A stretch of 10,164 bases of DNA from Pseudomonadota bacterium (GCA_002704665.1 PAHB01000042.1:1-10164), one strand, 5' to 3'; counted from the stretch's first letter, positions 1 to 8,944 are shown. Notes: generated by a model from the letters alone, not told the origin. Numbers and translations: made by a program.

Positions 1-1
1 A

Positions 2-244
2 GCCCCAGCTGCCGAAGGAGCTGCCGAAGAAAAAACCGAGTTCGATGTTGTGCTATCTGCTGCAGGAGATAAAAAAGTCTCAGTCATTAAAGTTGTAAGA
101 GCAGTAACTTCGCTCGGACTGAAAGAGGCTAAAGACCTGGTTGACGGCGCCCCGAAACCTGTTAAAGAAGGGGTCGACAAAAAAGAAGCGGAAGATATAA
201 AAAAACAGCTTGAAGAAGCCGGAGCTTCCGCTGAAATCAAGTAG
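2..244 (+). CDS. rplL: 50S ribosomal protein L7/L12, C-terminal part (5' truncated by window edge)
   Basis: L7/L12 is the multicopy stalk protein of the large ribosomal subunit. Its C-terminal domain recruits and stimulates the GTPase factors EF-Tu, EF-G, IF2 and RF3. The reading frame is open from base 2 and gives 80 residues ending in TAG. The first dozen or so residues (APAAEGAAEE...) are the Ala/Glu-rich flexible hinge. The globular domain follows, with the family hallmarks KTEFDVVL, VIKVVRA, LGLKEAKDLV and a C-terminal EEAGA-type helix ending in EIK. The usual family length is about 120-125 residues, so roughly 40-45 N-terminal residues (the dimerisation domain) lie upstream of the window. 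A GTG at 50 is only an internal valine codon, not a start. The position directly before rpoB is the standard rplJL-rpoBC arrangement. Identification is secure. Confidence 0.97.
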   Translation, partial: APAAEGAAEEKTEFDVVLSAAGDKKVSVIKVVRAVTSLGLKEAKDLVDGAPKPVKEGVDKKEAEDIKKQLEEAGASAEIK

Positions 245-450
245 AAATGGTAACATCGGTTCTAACATTTTTTTGAGACATCAATTTTTTTCGGTCCTTT
301 GACACGGCTGCAAAGGATCAGGTTTGGTCGGGTAGAATTTTTTGCCGTCAGCTAGAGGTTGGTAGTGGCCAACCGCCAAGCTCATATTTCCAGTCGCGGA
401 AATAACCGTGTTCCTGCGTATTGTCGTGGGGGCATAATTGCGGAGATTTT
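245..450 (+). promoter_or_regulatory. rplL-rpoB intergenic leader with three potential stem-loops
   Basis: This 206-base spacer holds no convincing gene. Read as RNA it can form three consecutive hairpins. The first has 9 pairs, one of them G-U (293-301 with 311-319, 9-base loop). The second has a GGTTGG/CCAACC stem (357-362 with 369-374, 6-base loop), extendable by an AGCT/AGCT pairing (350-353 with 379-382). The third is a perfect 7-bp TATTTCC/GGAAATA stem (385-391 with 398-404, 6-base loop). Two T7 runs (268-274 and 285-291) lie upstream of the hairpins. None of the hairpins is directly followed by a T run, so none is a classic intrinsic terminator. In E. coli the equivalent spacer contains an attenuator and an RNase III processing site, and a comparable role is an inference here. 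No good promoter was found. A TTGACA at 299-304 has no -10 hexamer at the right distance. Confidence 0.5.
442..446 (+). promoter_or_regulatory. Ribosome binding site that fixes the rpoB start
   Basis: GGAGA at 442-446 lies 4 bases before ATG 451. The alternative in-frame TTG at 421 would add ten residues, with no comparable Shine-Dalgarno sequence and no family similarity. Translation from ATG 451 gives MPYNFTEKKRIRKSF, the expected beginning of proteobacterial RpoB. Confidence 0.85.
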
Positions 451-3400
451 ATGCCTTACAACTTCACTGAAAAAAAGCGTATTCGCAAAAGTTTTGGCCA
501 ACAATTAAGAGCCCTTCCGGTTCCATATTTGTTATCAACACAAATTAAGTCTTACAACAGATTTTTACAGCCAAATTCGGTAGATGTACCCCGCGAGGCT
601 GTCGGCCTAGAACAAGCGTTTCAATCTGTATTCCCGATTGTGAGTCATTCTGGAAATGCCAGATTGGAGTACGTTAGTTATGAACTTGGATCACCTTTAT
701 TTGACGTTAAAGAGTGTCATCAGAGGGGCCTGACTTATGCAGCGGCTCTTCGTGCGAAGGTGCGTCTAGTTCTGATGGACAGAGAAGCATCCAAGCCTAC
801 CCCAAAAGAAGTAAAAGAGCAGGAAGTTTACATGGGGGAAATTCCTTTAATGACCGATACCGGTTCCTTTGTTATAAATGGCACTGAGCGCGTGATCGTA
901 TCACAACTTCATAGATCTCCCGGAGTGTTTTTCGACCATGATAGAGGAAAAACGCACTCTTCTGGCAAGTTGCTTTTCAATGCACGGATAATTCCCTACC
1001 GTGGTTCTTGGCTTGACTTTGAATTTGACGCTAAAGACTTGATGTATTTTAGAATTGATCGCCGGCGAAAAATACCTGTAACAGTATTGTTAAAAGCTAT
1101 TGGACTTGGTGTTCAGGAGATTTTGGAAATATTTTACGATTTCGATACGTTCGAATTTAAAAAAAGTTCAATATACCTAAATTTGCAACCCGAGAGATTA
1201 CAGGGTGAAATTGCGCGTTTTGATGTGAAAGGTAAAGCGGGTAAATTGATAGTTGAGACCGGCAAACGCATCAATGCAAAACACGTCCGAGATATGAAAA
1301 ATGCTCAACTGAAAAATGTTGAGGTAAAAAAAGATTTCCTTATCGACAAAGTTTTGGCCACAGATGTTATTGATGAGTCAACCGGAGAACTTTTAGCCGC
1401 GGCGAACACGACTCTAACCGAGGAGTTGGTCGATAAATTTTCAGAATTGGGCATATCCCAGATCAAAATACTATTTGTTAATGATTTAGACCAAGGCGCA
1501 TACATTGCTAATTCTCTTAAAATAGATGACTCAATAGATGAACAATCAGCCCAAGTAGCAATTTACAGGATGATGAGACCGGGAGAACCTCCAACAGAAG
1601 ATTCAGTAAAAAATTTATTTAATTCATTATTTTATTCTGAAGATAGATATGAGCTTTCCGCTGTTGGCAGAATGAAGTTTAACCACCGAGTATACGAGCA
1701 GCGTGATGAAAAAAGCTCTGGATGGATGAGACGGTTTTACGATTCTGTTGACAATTCCTACAAGAAATCTGGAGGCGTTTTGTCCAACCAAGACATAATG
1801 GCTGTCATTGCAGTTTTAATTGAACTTCGCAATGGGCGAGGGGATATTGATGACATCGATAATTTGGGGAATAGGCGCGTGCGCTCCGTTGGGGAGTTAG
1901 CAGAAAATCAGTTTCGCGCCGGACTGGTTCGCGTTGAACGTGCTGTTAGGGAGAGGCTCTCACAAGCTGAGTCAGATAATTTGATGCCGCACGATCTTAT
2001 AAACTCCAAGCCAGTATCTGCTGCCGTCAGAGAATTTTTTGGCTCCTCCCAGTTATCCCAATTTATGGATCAAACTAATCCATTATCCGAAATAACACAT
2101 AAGCGCAGAGTCTCCGCCCTTGGTCCTGGTGGTTTAACCCGAGAAAGGGCTGGTTTTGAAGTGAGAGACGTGCACCCGACACACTACGGGCGGGTTTGTC
2201 CGATTGAAACCCCGGAGGGGCCGAATATTGGTTTGATAAACTCACTCGCGCTCTATGCGCATACCAACAGCCATGGTTTTTTAGAGACTCCTTATAGGAG
2301 GGTGAAAGATGGTGTAGTTCAAAAAGAGACTCAGGCCCTTACGGCCATGGATGAAAGTCAGTACGTGATTGCCCAGGCTAATGTTAAAGTTGATGAAAAT
2401 GGTAAATTGCTTGACGACATAGTGTCGTGTAGGTATCGAAATGAATTCAGTATGATGCCAGCTGAGCGAATTGAGTACATGGACATCTCGCCGTCTCAGA
2501 TAGTTTCGGTAGCGGCTTGTCTCATACCATTTTTAGAGCATGATGACGCTAACAGAGCATTAATGGGCTCCAATATGCAACGTCAAGCTGTGCCGTGCTT
2601 GAGAGCGGAGAAAGCCTTGGTTGGGACCGGTATTGAAAGGACTGTTGCAGTTGATTCGGGAACTGCGGTGCTTGCTCACAGAGGAGGATCTATCGAATAT
2701 GTTGACGCTTCTCGTGTAGTCGTAAGAGTGAACGACGAGGAAACTGAGGTGGGAGAAGTGGGAGTAGATATTTATAATCTAGTTAAGTACACTCGCTCCA
2801 ACCAAAACACCAATATCAACCAGAGGCCGATTGTTAAACCTGGCGATAAAATTCTGAAGGGTGATGTCATAGCCGACGGAGCTTCCACAGATCTTGGTGA
2901 GCTCGCTCTTGGTCAGAACCTTCTGGTGGCCTTCATGCCTTGGAACGGATATAACTTTGAGGATTCGATACTAATCTCGGAGAAGGTGGTTGCCGAGGAT
3001 AGGTTTACGTCGATCCACATAGAAGAGTTGACAGTTGTATCGAGAGATACAAAATTGGGGCCTGAAGATATATCCAGAGACATCTCAAATTTGTCGGAAG
3101 CTCAGCTCGGCCGACTCGACGAATCTGGCATTGTTTATATCGGTGCGGAGGTTGAAGCTGGGGATGTATTAGTTGGTAAAGTTACTCCGAAAGGCGAAAC
3201 ACAGTTGACTCCTGAGGAGAAATTGCTGAGGGCAATTTTTGGAGAAAAAGCCTCGGATGTTAAAGATACCAGTTTACGTGTTCCTTCCGGTATGTCGGGA
3301 ACGATAATAGATGTGCAAGTTTTTACAAGGGAGGGTATCGAGAGAGACAAAAGGGCGCAAGCTATCGTTGATGAAGAGCTTAAAAGTTTCAAGAAGGATT

Positions 3401-4581
3401 TAGATGACCAGCAACGGATCGTTGAAAATGATGCCTTTGAAAGAATGCGCAAGCTGCTAAAAAGCAAGACAGCTCTGGGAGGTCCTAACGGTTTGAAAAA
3501 AGGGGAAGCGCTCAACGAAAGTTATTTGGATTCGGTCCACAATGCCAACTTATTAGATATCAGATTAGAATCTGATGCTGCTGCGTTAGAGCTTGAGAAG
3601 CTCAAAGAAGGTCTCGAGGATGCAAAGCTGAAATTTGCGCAGATATATGAGGAAAAGAGAAAGAAGTTAACCTCAGGTGATGAATTGCCTCCTGGTGTTC
3701 AAAAAATGGTCAAGGTTTATCTTGCTGTCAAGAGGCGGTTACAACCAGGGGATAAAATGGCGGGCAGGCATGGTAACAAAGGGGTTATATCCAAAATAGT
3801 TCCAGTGGAGGATATGCCTCACCAGGAGGACGGAACTCCTGTGGATATTGTCCTAAACCCATTGGGCGTTCCCTCTCGGATGAATGTTGGGCAAATACTA
3901 GAGACCCATTTGGGATGGGCCGCTAAAGGGCTCGGCGATAAAATTGGTAGCATGATTGATCAACAAAAAAGTATTTCAGAGGTTAAAGGTTTCTTGACTG
4001 CGATTTATAACTCGTGTGGGAAAACAGAGAGATTCAATGAGTTTGAGGACAAAGACATATTGGAACTTGCTGAAAATCTGCGAGAAGGAGTCCCCTTTGC
4101 CACGCCAGTTTTTGATGGGGCAAACGAAAATGATATCCGAAGTATGTTAGAGCTCGCAGGGTTGAGCAAAACCGGGCAAGTAACATTGTTTGATGGTAGA
4201 ACTGGTGAAAAGTTTGATCGGCCCGTAACAATTGGTTACAAGCATATTTTAAAACTTCATCACCTTGTGGATGATAAAATGCATGCCCGATCCACAGGTC
4301 CTTATTCTCTCGTTACTCAGCAACCCTTGGGAGGTAAGGCGCAATTTGGAGGACAAAGATTTGGCGAAATGGAGGTTTGGGCTTTGGAGGCCTACGGAGG
4401 CTCATACACCTTACAAGAAATGTTGACAGTAAAATCTGACGATGTTTCGGGTAGAACAAAGGTATATGAGAATATTGTCAAAGGCGAGCATAAAATTGAT
4501 GCAGGTATGCCAGAGTCGTTTAATGTGTTAGTGAAAGAAATTAGATCGTTAGCTATTGATATTGATTTAGAGCGCAGGTAA
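451..4581 (+). CDS. rpoB: DNA-directed RNA polymerase subunit beta
   Basis: This is the beta subunit of the core RNA polymerase (alpha2-beta-beta'-omega), which forms one side of the active cleft and binds rifampicin. It is 1376 residues from ATG 451, against 1342 in E. coli and about 1370 in betaproteobacteria. The N-terminal lobes include IIPYRGSWLDFEFD. The rifampicin region begins at residue 531 (GSSQLSQFMDQ). D540, H550 and S555 correspond to E. coli D516, H526 and S531, so the main resistance positions are sensitive-type. RVCPIETPEGPNIG follows. WNGYNFEDS is at 831-839, with E837 and D838 near the active site. The flap carries KVTPKGETQLTPEEK. GDKMAGRHGNK supplies K1102 and K1110, equivalent to E. 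coli K1065 and K1073. The C-terminal clamp contains DKMHARSTG and GGKAQFGGQRFGEMEVWALE and ends IDIDLERR. There is no frameshift or missing motif. It is probably co-transcribed with rplL and rpoC. Confidence 0.99.
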   Translation: MPYNFTEKKRIRKSFGQQLRALPVPYLLSTQIKSYNRFLQPNSVDVPREAVGLEQAFQSVFPIVSHSGNARLEYVSYELGSPLFDVKECHQRGLTYAAALRAKVRLVLMDREASKPTPKEVKEQEVYMGEIPLMTDTGSFVINGTERVIVSQLHRSPGVFFDHDRGKTHSSGKLLFNARIIPYRGSWLDFEFDAKDLMYFRIDRRRKIPVTVLLKAIGLGVQEILEIFYDFDTFEFKKSSIYLNLQPERLQGEIARFDVKGKAGKLIVETGKRINAKHVRDMKNAQLKNVEVKKDFLIDKVLATDVIDESTGELLAAANTTLTEELVDKFSELGISQIKILFVNDLDQGAYIANSLKIDDSIDEQSAQVAIYRMMRPGEPPTEDSVKNLFNSLFYSEDRYELSAVGRMKFNHRVYEQRDEKSSGWMRRFYDSVDNSYKKSGGVLSNQDIMAVIAVLIELRNGRGDIDDIDNLGNRRVRSVGELAENQFRAGLVRVERAVRERLSQAESDNLMPHDLINSKPVSAAVREFFGSSQLSQFMDQTNPLSEITHKRRVSALGPGGLTRERAGFEVRDVHPTHYGRVCPIETPEGPNIGLINSLALYAHTNSHGFLETPYRRVKDGVVQKETQALTAMDESQYVIAQANVKVDENGKLLDDIVSCRYRNEFSMMPAERIEYMDISPSQIVSVAACLIPFLEHDDANRALMGSNMQRQAVPCLRAEKALVGTGIERTVAVDSGTAVLAHRGGSIEYVDASRVVVRVNDEETEVGEVGVDIYNLVKYTRSNQNTNINQRPIVKPGDKILKGDVIADGASTDLGELALGQNLLVAFMPWNGYNFEDSILISEKVVAEDRFTSIHIEELTVVSRDTKLGPEDISRDISNLSEAQLGRLDESGIVYIGAEVEAGDVLVGKVTPKGETQLTPEEKLLRAIFGEKASDVKDTSLRVPSGMSGTIIDVQVFTREGIERDKRAQAIVDEELKSFKKDLDDQQRIVENDAFERMRKLLKSKTALGGPNGLKKGEALNESYLDSVHNANLLDIRLESDAAALELEKLKEGLEDAKLKFAQIYEEKRKKLTSGDELPPGVQKMVKVYLAVKRRLQPGDKMAGRHGNKGVISKIVPVEDMPHQEDGTPVDIVLNPLGVPSRMNVGQILETHLGWAAKGLGDKIGSMIDQQKSISEVKGFLTAIYNSCGKTERFNEFEDKDILELAENLREGVPFATPVFDGANENDIRSMLELAGLSKTGQVTLFDGRTGEKFDRPVTIGYKHILKLHHLVDDKMHARSTGPYSLVTQQPLGGKAQFGGQRFGEMEVWALEAYGGSYTLQEMLTVKSDDVSGRTKVYENIVKGEHKIDAGMPESFNVLVKEIRSLAIDIDLERR

Positions 4582-4636
4582 CTCATAAACATATGGAGTT
4601 GCTTTTTTTTAAAAAGTTTTTTTTAAGGAGTCGAGA
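4582..4636 (+). promoter_or_regulatory. rpoB-rpoC spacer: weak AT-rich hairpin, T tracts and rpoC ribosome binding site
   Basis: This 55-base spacer contains an imperfect hairpin whose outermost base is the last base of the rpoB stop codon. Positions 4581-4587 pair with 4592-4599, with bulged G4595 and a 4-base loop. A T8 run follows at 4603-4610. A second T8 run (4617-4624) leads into AAGGAG at 4625-4630, placed 6 bases before the rpoC ATG, which is a strong ribosome binding site. The short AT-rich stem makes efficient termination unlikely. It could act as a weak attenuator or pause, but this is an inference. rpoB and rpoC are normally made in near-equal amounts. Confidence 0.45.
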
Positions 4637-7600
4637 ATGAAGGCATTGCTCGATTTATTCAAGCAAACAACGCAAGAGGAAGAGTTTGATGCTATTCGTA
4701 TTGGATTAGCATCTCCTGAGAAGATTCGTTCATGGTCTTATGGTGAAGTCAAAAAACCTGAAACCATTAACTACCGGACATTTAAGCCGGAAAGAGATGG
4801 ATTGTTTTGTGCAAAAATATTTGGTCCTGTGAAAGATTATGAATGCCTTTGTGGGAAATATAAGCGGCTTAAGCATAGGGGGGTAATCTGCGAAAAATGT
4901 GGTGTAGAGGTAACCTTATCGAAGGTCAGAAGGGAGCGCATGGGTCACATAGAGTTGGCATCTCCTGTCGCTCACATATGGTTTCTAAAGTCTCTCCCAT
5001 CTCGCTTAGGAATGGTTCTTGATATGACGTTAAGAGATATTGAGAGGGTGCTTTATTTTGAAGCTTATGTGATAACTGATCCCGGTCTTACTCCGCTGGA
5101 AGCTCGAACTCTTCTTTCAGACGAAGGTTACTTAGAGAAGCGCGAAGAGTATGGAGACGAGTTTGATGCTCTCATGGGTGCAGAAGGTATAAGAGAACTC
5201 CTCAGAAAACTTGATCTTTCCCAAGAAATTGAAACACTACGGTCAGAATTAGCTGAGACCGAATCGGAGACCAAAAAAAAGAAGGTTGCCAAGCGATTGA
5301 AGGTATTAGAGGCTTTTGAAAAATCAGGTATACGCCAAGATTGGATGATTATGGAGGTTTTGCCTGTGTTGCCTCCTGAGCTGAGACCCTTAGTGCCTTT
5401 GGATGGCGGCAGATTCGCAACATCAGATCTGAACGATTTATATAGGCGTGTGATCAATCGAAACAACCGCCTGAAAAGGCTGCTGGAGTTAAAGGCGCCT
5501 GAGATAATTGTTAGGAACGAGAAAAGGATGTTGCAGGAATCTGTGGACTCTCTACTTGATAACGGTAGAAGGGGGAAAGCGATGACCGGGGCCAACAAAA
5601 GGCCACTCAAGTCTTTGGCGGACATGATCAAAGGTAAAGCGGGACGGTTCAGACAAAACTTGCTTGGAAAACGGGTTGATTACTCCGGCAGATCGGTGAT
5701 AGTTGTCGGTCCTCAGTTGAAGCTTCAACAGTGCGGTTTACCAAAAAAAATGGCTCTGGAGCTGTTTAAGCCTTTTATTTTCAACAAACTAGAGCTTCTC
5801 GGGTTGGCAACCACCATAAAGGCTGCTAAGAGGTTGGTCGAACAGGAAGTTCCTGAGGTTTGGGATATTTTGGAAGATGTTATCCGTGAGCACCCGGTTC
5901 TTTTGAACAGAGCTCCTACATTGCACCGGTTGGGCATCCAGGGATTTGAGCCCGTTTTAATCGAAGGTAAGGCTATACAATTACATCCTTTGGTTTGTGC
6001 CGCATTTAACGCTGATTTCGATGGCGACCAAATGGCGGTCCACGTGCCCTTGTCACTTGAAGCGCAGATGGAGGCGCGGACTTTGATGCTTGCTTCTAAC
6101 AACATACTCTCTCCCTCCAATGGAGAGCCTATCATTGTCCCGTCGCAGGATATAGTTTTGGGTCTTTATTACATGAGCAGAGAAAAAGTGGGGGCTCGCG
6201 GCGAGAGTACCGAGGAGAGACCCAAATTTTTTGCGGACGTATCAGAGGTGAAGCGGGCATATGAAAATTCCAGTGAAAATAAAGTGGATTTGCAAGCAAA
6301 GTGTTTCCTTAGAATGGAATCTCACAGAGTTAATCCAAATTTAGAGAGTCAAAAAGAAAAAACAACAGAAATTGTTGAAACCACCGTTGGGCGCGCTTTG
6401 CTATCTGAAATTTTGCCTGATGGGTTGCCATTTTCATTTATAAATAAACCTCTCAAGAAAAAAGAAATTTCTAATCTTATTAATGCGTCTTTTCGTAAAT
6501 GCGGTCTTAGAAAGACTGTAATATTCGCGGACAAATTAATGTACACAGGTTTTACTACAGCAACGCGAGCTGGTTTGTCTTTCGCGGTTGTTGATATGGA
6601 AATTCCTGTAAAAAAATCTGAAATTATCTCAGCAGCAGAGAAAGAAGTTAAAGATATCGAGGATCAATACACCTCTGGCCTCGTCACGCAGGGGGAGAGG
6701 TATAACAAAGTAGTTGATATTTGGGGTAAGGCCGGTGATAGCGTAGCTAAAGCAATGATGGATGGTTTAGGAACGGAGGTTGTAGAAACTTGGGACGGCT
6801 CGTCGGAATCCATGGTTGCAAGGAAAGACAAAAAAGGTAAGAGTTTAATGCAAGAAAGTTTCAATTCGGTTTACATGATGGCTGATTCTGGTGCTAGAGG
6901 TTCCGCAGCGCAAATTCGCCAGCTCGCTGGTATGAGGGGTTTAATGGCGAAACCCGATGGTTCTATTATTGAAACTCCTATCACCGCAAATTTTAGAGAA
7001 GGTTTAAATGTTCTCCAGTACTTTATTTCCACCCATGGAGCGCGGAAAGGTTTGGCGGATACGGCACTAAAGACAGCCAACTCCGGTTACTTGACTCGAA
7101 GATTGGTAGACGTCACCCAAGACTTAGTTGTGGTGGAGGATGATTGCGGTACAACGGACGGATTTCTTCAAAAAGCTCTCATTGAGGGGGGCGAGGTGAT
7201 TGAGCCACTTAGGGACAGAATTCTAGGTAGAACTGCTGCGGAGGATATCATTAATCCGGACACCGGAGAGGCTTTTATTAGTCGTGGGGAGTTATTAGTC
7301 GAGGATAAGGTTGACGAAATTGAAGCTCTTGGGATTGATGAGGTTAAGGTTCGTACGCCACTCACTTGTGAAACCAGATTTGGGCTGTGTGCCAAATGCT
7401 ACGGCAGAGATCTTGGAAGAGGGGCCCTTGTTAATGCAGGTGAGTCAGTTGGTGTGATCGCTGCACAATCGATTGGTGAACCGGGAACGCAATTGACTAT
7501 GAGGACTTTTCATATTGGTGGAGCAGCTTCTAGGACCGCCGTCAGTAGTCAGGTGGCGGCTAAGTCCAATGGTAGTATAAGATTCTCGGAACAAATGAGA

Positions 7601-8944
7601 TATGTCACAAACGAAAATAAGGATTTGGTCACTATATCTCGTTCAGGGGAGGTTGCCATAATTGACGAAGCTGGTAGAGAAAGGGAGCGGCACAAGATAC
7701 CTTATGGAGCAGTGATGAAGTTCCGAGATGGGGATCTTATAAAAGGTGGCGTGGTTTTAGCCGAGTGGGATCCACATACCAGGCCAATAATCACAGAATA
7801 TGGTGGGACGGCAAAATTTGAGAATGTTGAAGATGGGGTAACTGTCACTCGCAAAATCGATGATGTTACAGGATTGGCGACACTAGTGGTTATTGACCCT
7901 AAAAGCGGTACTGGGTCGTCGGCTAAAGGACAGCGGCCCAGCGTGAAATTAGTTGGAGAAGAGGGCGAATTAAAAATTGCTGGAACAGATAAGCCTGTTA
8001 ACTACACTTTCCCGGTTAATGCAGTTATTACTGTCAAGGATGGACAAAGAGTAGGAGTTGGTGAGGTTTTAGCTAGAATTCCTCAAGAATCTTCAAAGAC
8101 TAGAGATATAACAGGTGGTTTGCCGAGGGTGGCCGAACTCTTTGAAGCACGTTCTCCTAAAGATGCTGGCGTGCTTGCTGCGGTAACTGGTCGGGCATCT
8201 TATGGAAAGGACACTAAAGGCAAGCAACGGCTCATCATTACCGAAAGAACAGACGAAGGATTGGAACAGGAGCACTCTTTTCTCATTCCGAAGGATAAGC
8301 AGATTTTGGTTCACGATGGGCAACAAATTAGTAAGGGAGACATGATTGTTGACGGGCCACAAGATCCCCACGAAATAGTTCGAGTGAAAGGTGAGAAAGA
8401 ATTGGCCAAGTACATCATTGACGAAGTACAGGACGTTTATCGTTTGCAAGGGGTTAAAATTAACGACAAACATATTGAGGTTATAGTTCGCCAAATGTTG
8501 CGCAGGGTCGAAATCGAGGAGTCTGGTGACTCGGGTTTTATTCCCGGGGAGCAGGTAGAACGATCGGAAGTTCTCGAAATAAATGATGAGTTGGTCCAAG
8601 ATGGAAAAGAGCCAGCAACTTTTCAACCAATATTGTTAGGAATTACAAAGGCTTCGCTTTCAACGGACTCCTTTATTTCAGCCGCATCGTTTCAAGAGAC
8701 AACTAGGGTCCTAACTGAGGCTGCTATTATGGGCAAAAAAGATCATCTAAGAGGTCTTAAGGAAAACGTTATTGTGGGTCGGCTTATACCGGCAGGAACC
8801 GGACTCGCGCATCACCGTAACCGTAAAAACCAAATCCCAAATACCGCGATGAGCGAAGATGAGGACGTGGTTTTTTCGGAGACTGAAACAAACGTGTCTT
8901 CAGAAAAACCTGGAGAGGAGGTAGATGGTCAGCAAGTTGCTTGA
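4637..8944 (+). CDS. rpoC: DNA-directed RNA polymerase subunit beta'
   Basis: This is the largest core RNA polymerase subunit and holds the catalytic magnesium and the clamp. It is 1435 residues long, somewhat longer than E. coli (1407). The N-terminal zinc ribbon has C70, C72, C85 and C88 in CLCGKYKRLKHRGVICEKC. The clamp, rudder and lid region carries NGRRGKAMTGANKRPLKSL and LLGKRVDYSGRSVIVVGP. The catalytic NADFDGDQMAVH gives D460, D462 and D464. The bridge helix lies at about 792-827 (STHGARKGLADTALKTANSG). The second zinc site is C837, C911, C918 and C921. The trigger loop has M955 and H959 in MRTFHIGGA. The SI3-type insertion seen in proteobacteria follows (about 966-1150), then the conserved EVQDVYRLQGVKINDKHIEV and FISAASFQETTRVLTEAA. 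The tail is acidic. A strong AAGGAG precedes the ATG. Zinc and trigger-loop residues after the catalytic loop are shifted by 23 relative to E. coli because two segments before the bridge helix are longer. Confidence 0.99.
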   Translation: MKALLDLFKQTTQEEEFDAIRIGLASPEKIRSWSYGEVKKPETINYRTFKPERDGLFCAKIFGPVKDYECLCGKYKRLKHRGVICEKCGVEVTLSKVRRERMGHIELASPVAHIWFLKSLPSRLGMVLDMTLRDIERVLYFEAYVITDPGLTPLEARTLLSDEGYLEKREEYGDEFDALMGAEGIRELLRKLDLSQEIETLRSELAETESETKKKKVAKRLKVLEAFEKSGIRQDWMIMEVLPVLPPELRPLVPLDGGRFATSDLNDLYRRVINRNNRLKRLLELKAPEIIVRNEKRMLQESVDSLLDNGRRGKAMTGANKRPLKSLADMIKGKAGRFRQNLLGKRVDYSGRSVIVVGPQLKLQQCGLPKKMALELFKPFIFNKLELLGLATTIKAAKRLVEQEVPEVWDILEDVIREHPVLLNRAPTLHRLGIQGFEPVLIEGKAIQLHPLVCAAFNADFDGDQMAVHVPLSLEAQMEARTLMLASNNILSPSNGEPIIVPSQDIVLGLYYMSREKVGARGESTEERPKFFADVSEVKRAYENSSENKVDLQAKCFLRMESHRVNPNLESQKEKTTEIVETTVGRALLSEILPDGLPFSFINKPLKKKEISNLINASFRKCGLRKTVIFADKLMYTGFTTATRAGLSFAVVDMEIPVKKSEIISAAEKEVKDIEDQYTSGLVTQGERYNKVVDIWGKAGDSVAKAMMDGLGTEVVETWDGSSESMVARKDKKGKSLMQESFNSVYMMADSGARGSAAQIRQLAGMRGLMAKPDGSIIETPITANFREGLNVLQYFISTHGARKGLADTALKTANSGYLTRRLVDVTQDLVVVEDDCGTTDGFLQKALIEGGEVIEPLRDRILGRTAAEDIINPDTGEAFISRGELLVEDKVDEIEALGIDEVKVRTPLTCETRFGLCAKCYGRDLGRGALVNAGESVGVIAAQSIGEPGTQLTMRTFHIGGAASRTAVSSQVAAKSNGSIRFSEQMRYVTNENKDLVTISRSGEVAIIDEAGRERERHKIPYGAVMKFRDGDLIKGGVVLAEWDPHTRPIITEYGGTAKFENVEDGVTVTRKIDDVTGLATLVVIDPKSGTGSSAKGQRPSVKLVGEEGELKIAGTDKPVNYTFPVNAVITVKDGQRVGVGEVLARIPQESSKTRDITGGLPRVAELFEARSPKDAGVLAAVTGRASYGKDTKGKQRLIITERTDEGLEQEHSFLIPKDKQILVHDGQQISKGDMIVDGPQDPHEIVRVKGEKELAKYIIDEVQDVYRLQGVKINDKHIEVIVRQMLRRVEIEESGDSGFIPGEQVERSEVLEINDELVQDGKEPATFQPILLGITKASLSTDSFISAASFQETTRVLTEAAIMGKKDHLRGLKENVIVGRLIPAGTGLAHHRNRKNQIPNTAMSEDEDVVFSETETNVSSEKPGEEVDGQQVA

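Noticed and set aside
247..276. Nine-codon ORF just after rplL
   Set aside because: There is no Shine-Dalgarno sequence and no repeated regulatory codons. It is a chance ATG in the spacer.
299..338. Promoter in the rpoB leader from TTGACA (299-304) and TAGAAT (333-338)
   Set aside because: The two hexamers are 28 bases apart, far outside the 15-19 base range. No -10-like sequence lies 16-18 bases after TTGACA, which is also largely contained in a potential hairpin.
421..450. TTG at 421 as an rpoB start giving a 1386-residue protein
   Set aside because: The ten extra residues do not resemble RpoB, and GGAGA at 442-446 sits correctly for ATG 451, whose product begins exactly as the family does.
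365..508. A 47-codon frame starting at GTG 365 with GAGG six bases upstream
   Set aside because: It overlaps the rpoB start in another frame, its product resembles nothing I know, and the GTG lies in a hairpin loop. It is most likely chance.
5128..5631. Antisense open frame of 167 codons inside rpoC
   Set aside because: It lies wholly opposite conserved rpoC coding sequence, and its serine/leucine-rich product is typical of shadow frames.
8093..8626. Antisense open frame of 177 codons near the rpoC 3' end
   Set aside because: It is opposite conserved RpoC sequence, with no recognisable domain and no promoter or operon context. It is a shadow frame.
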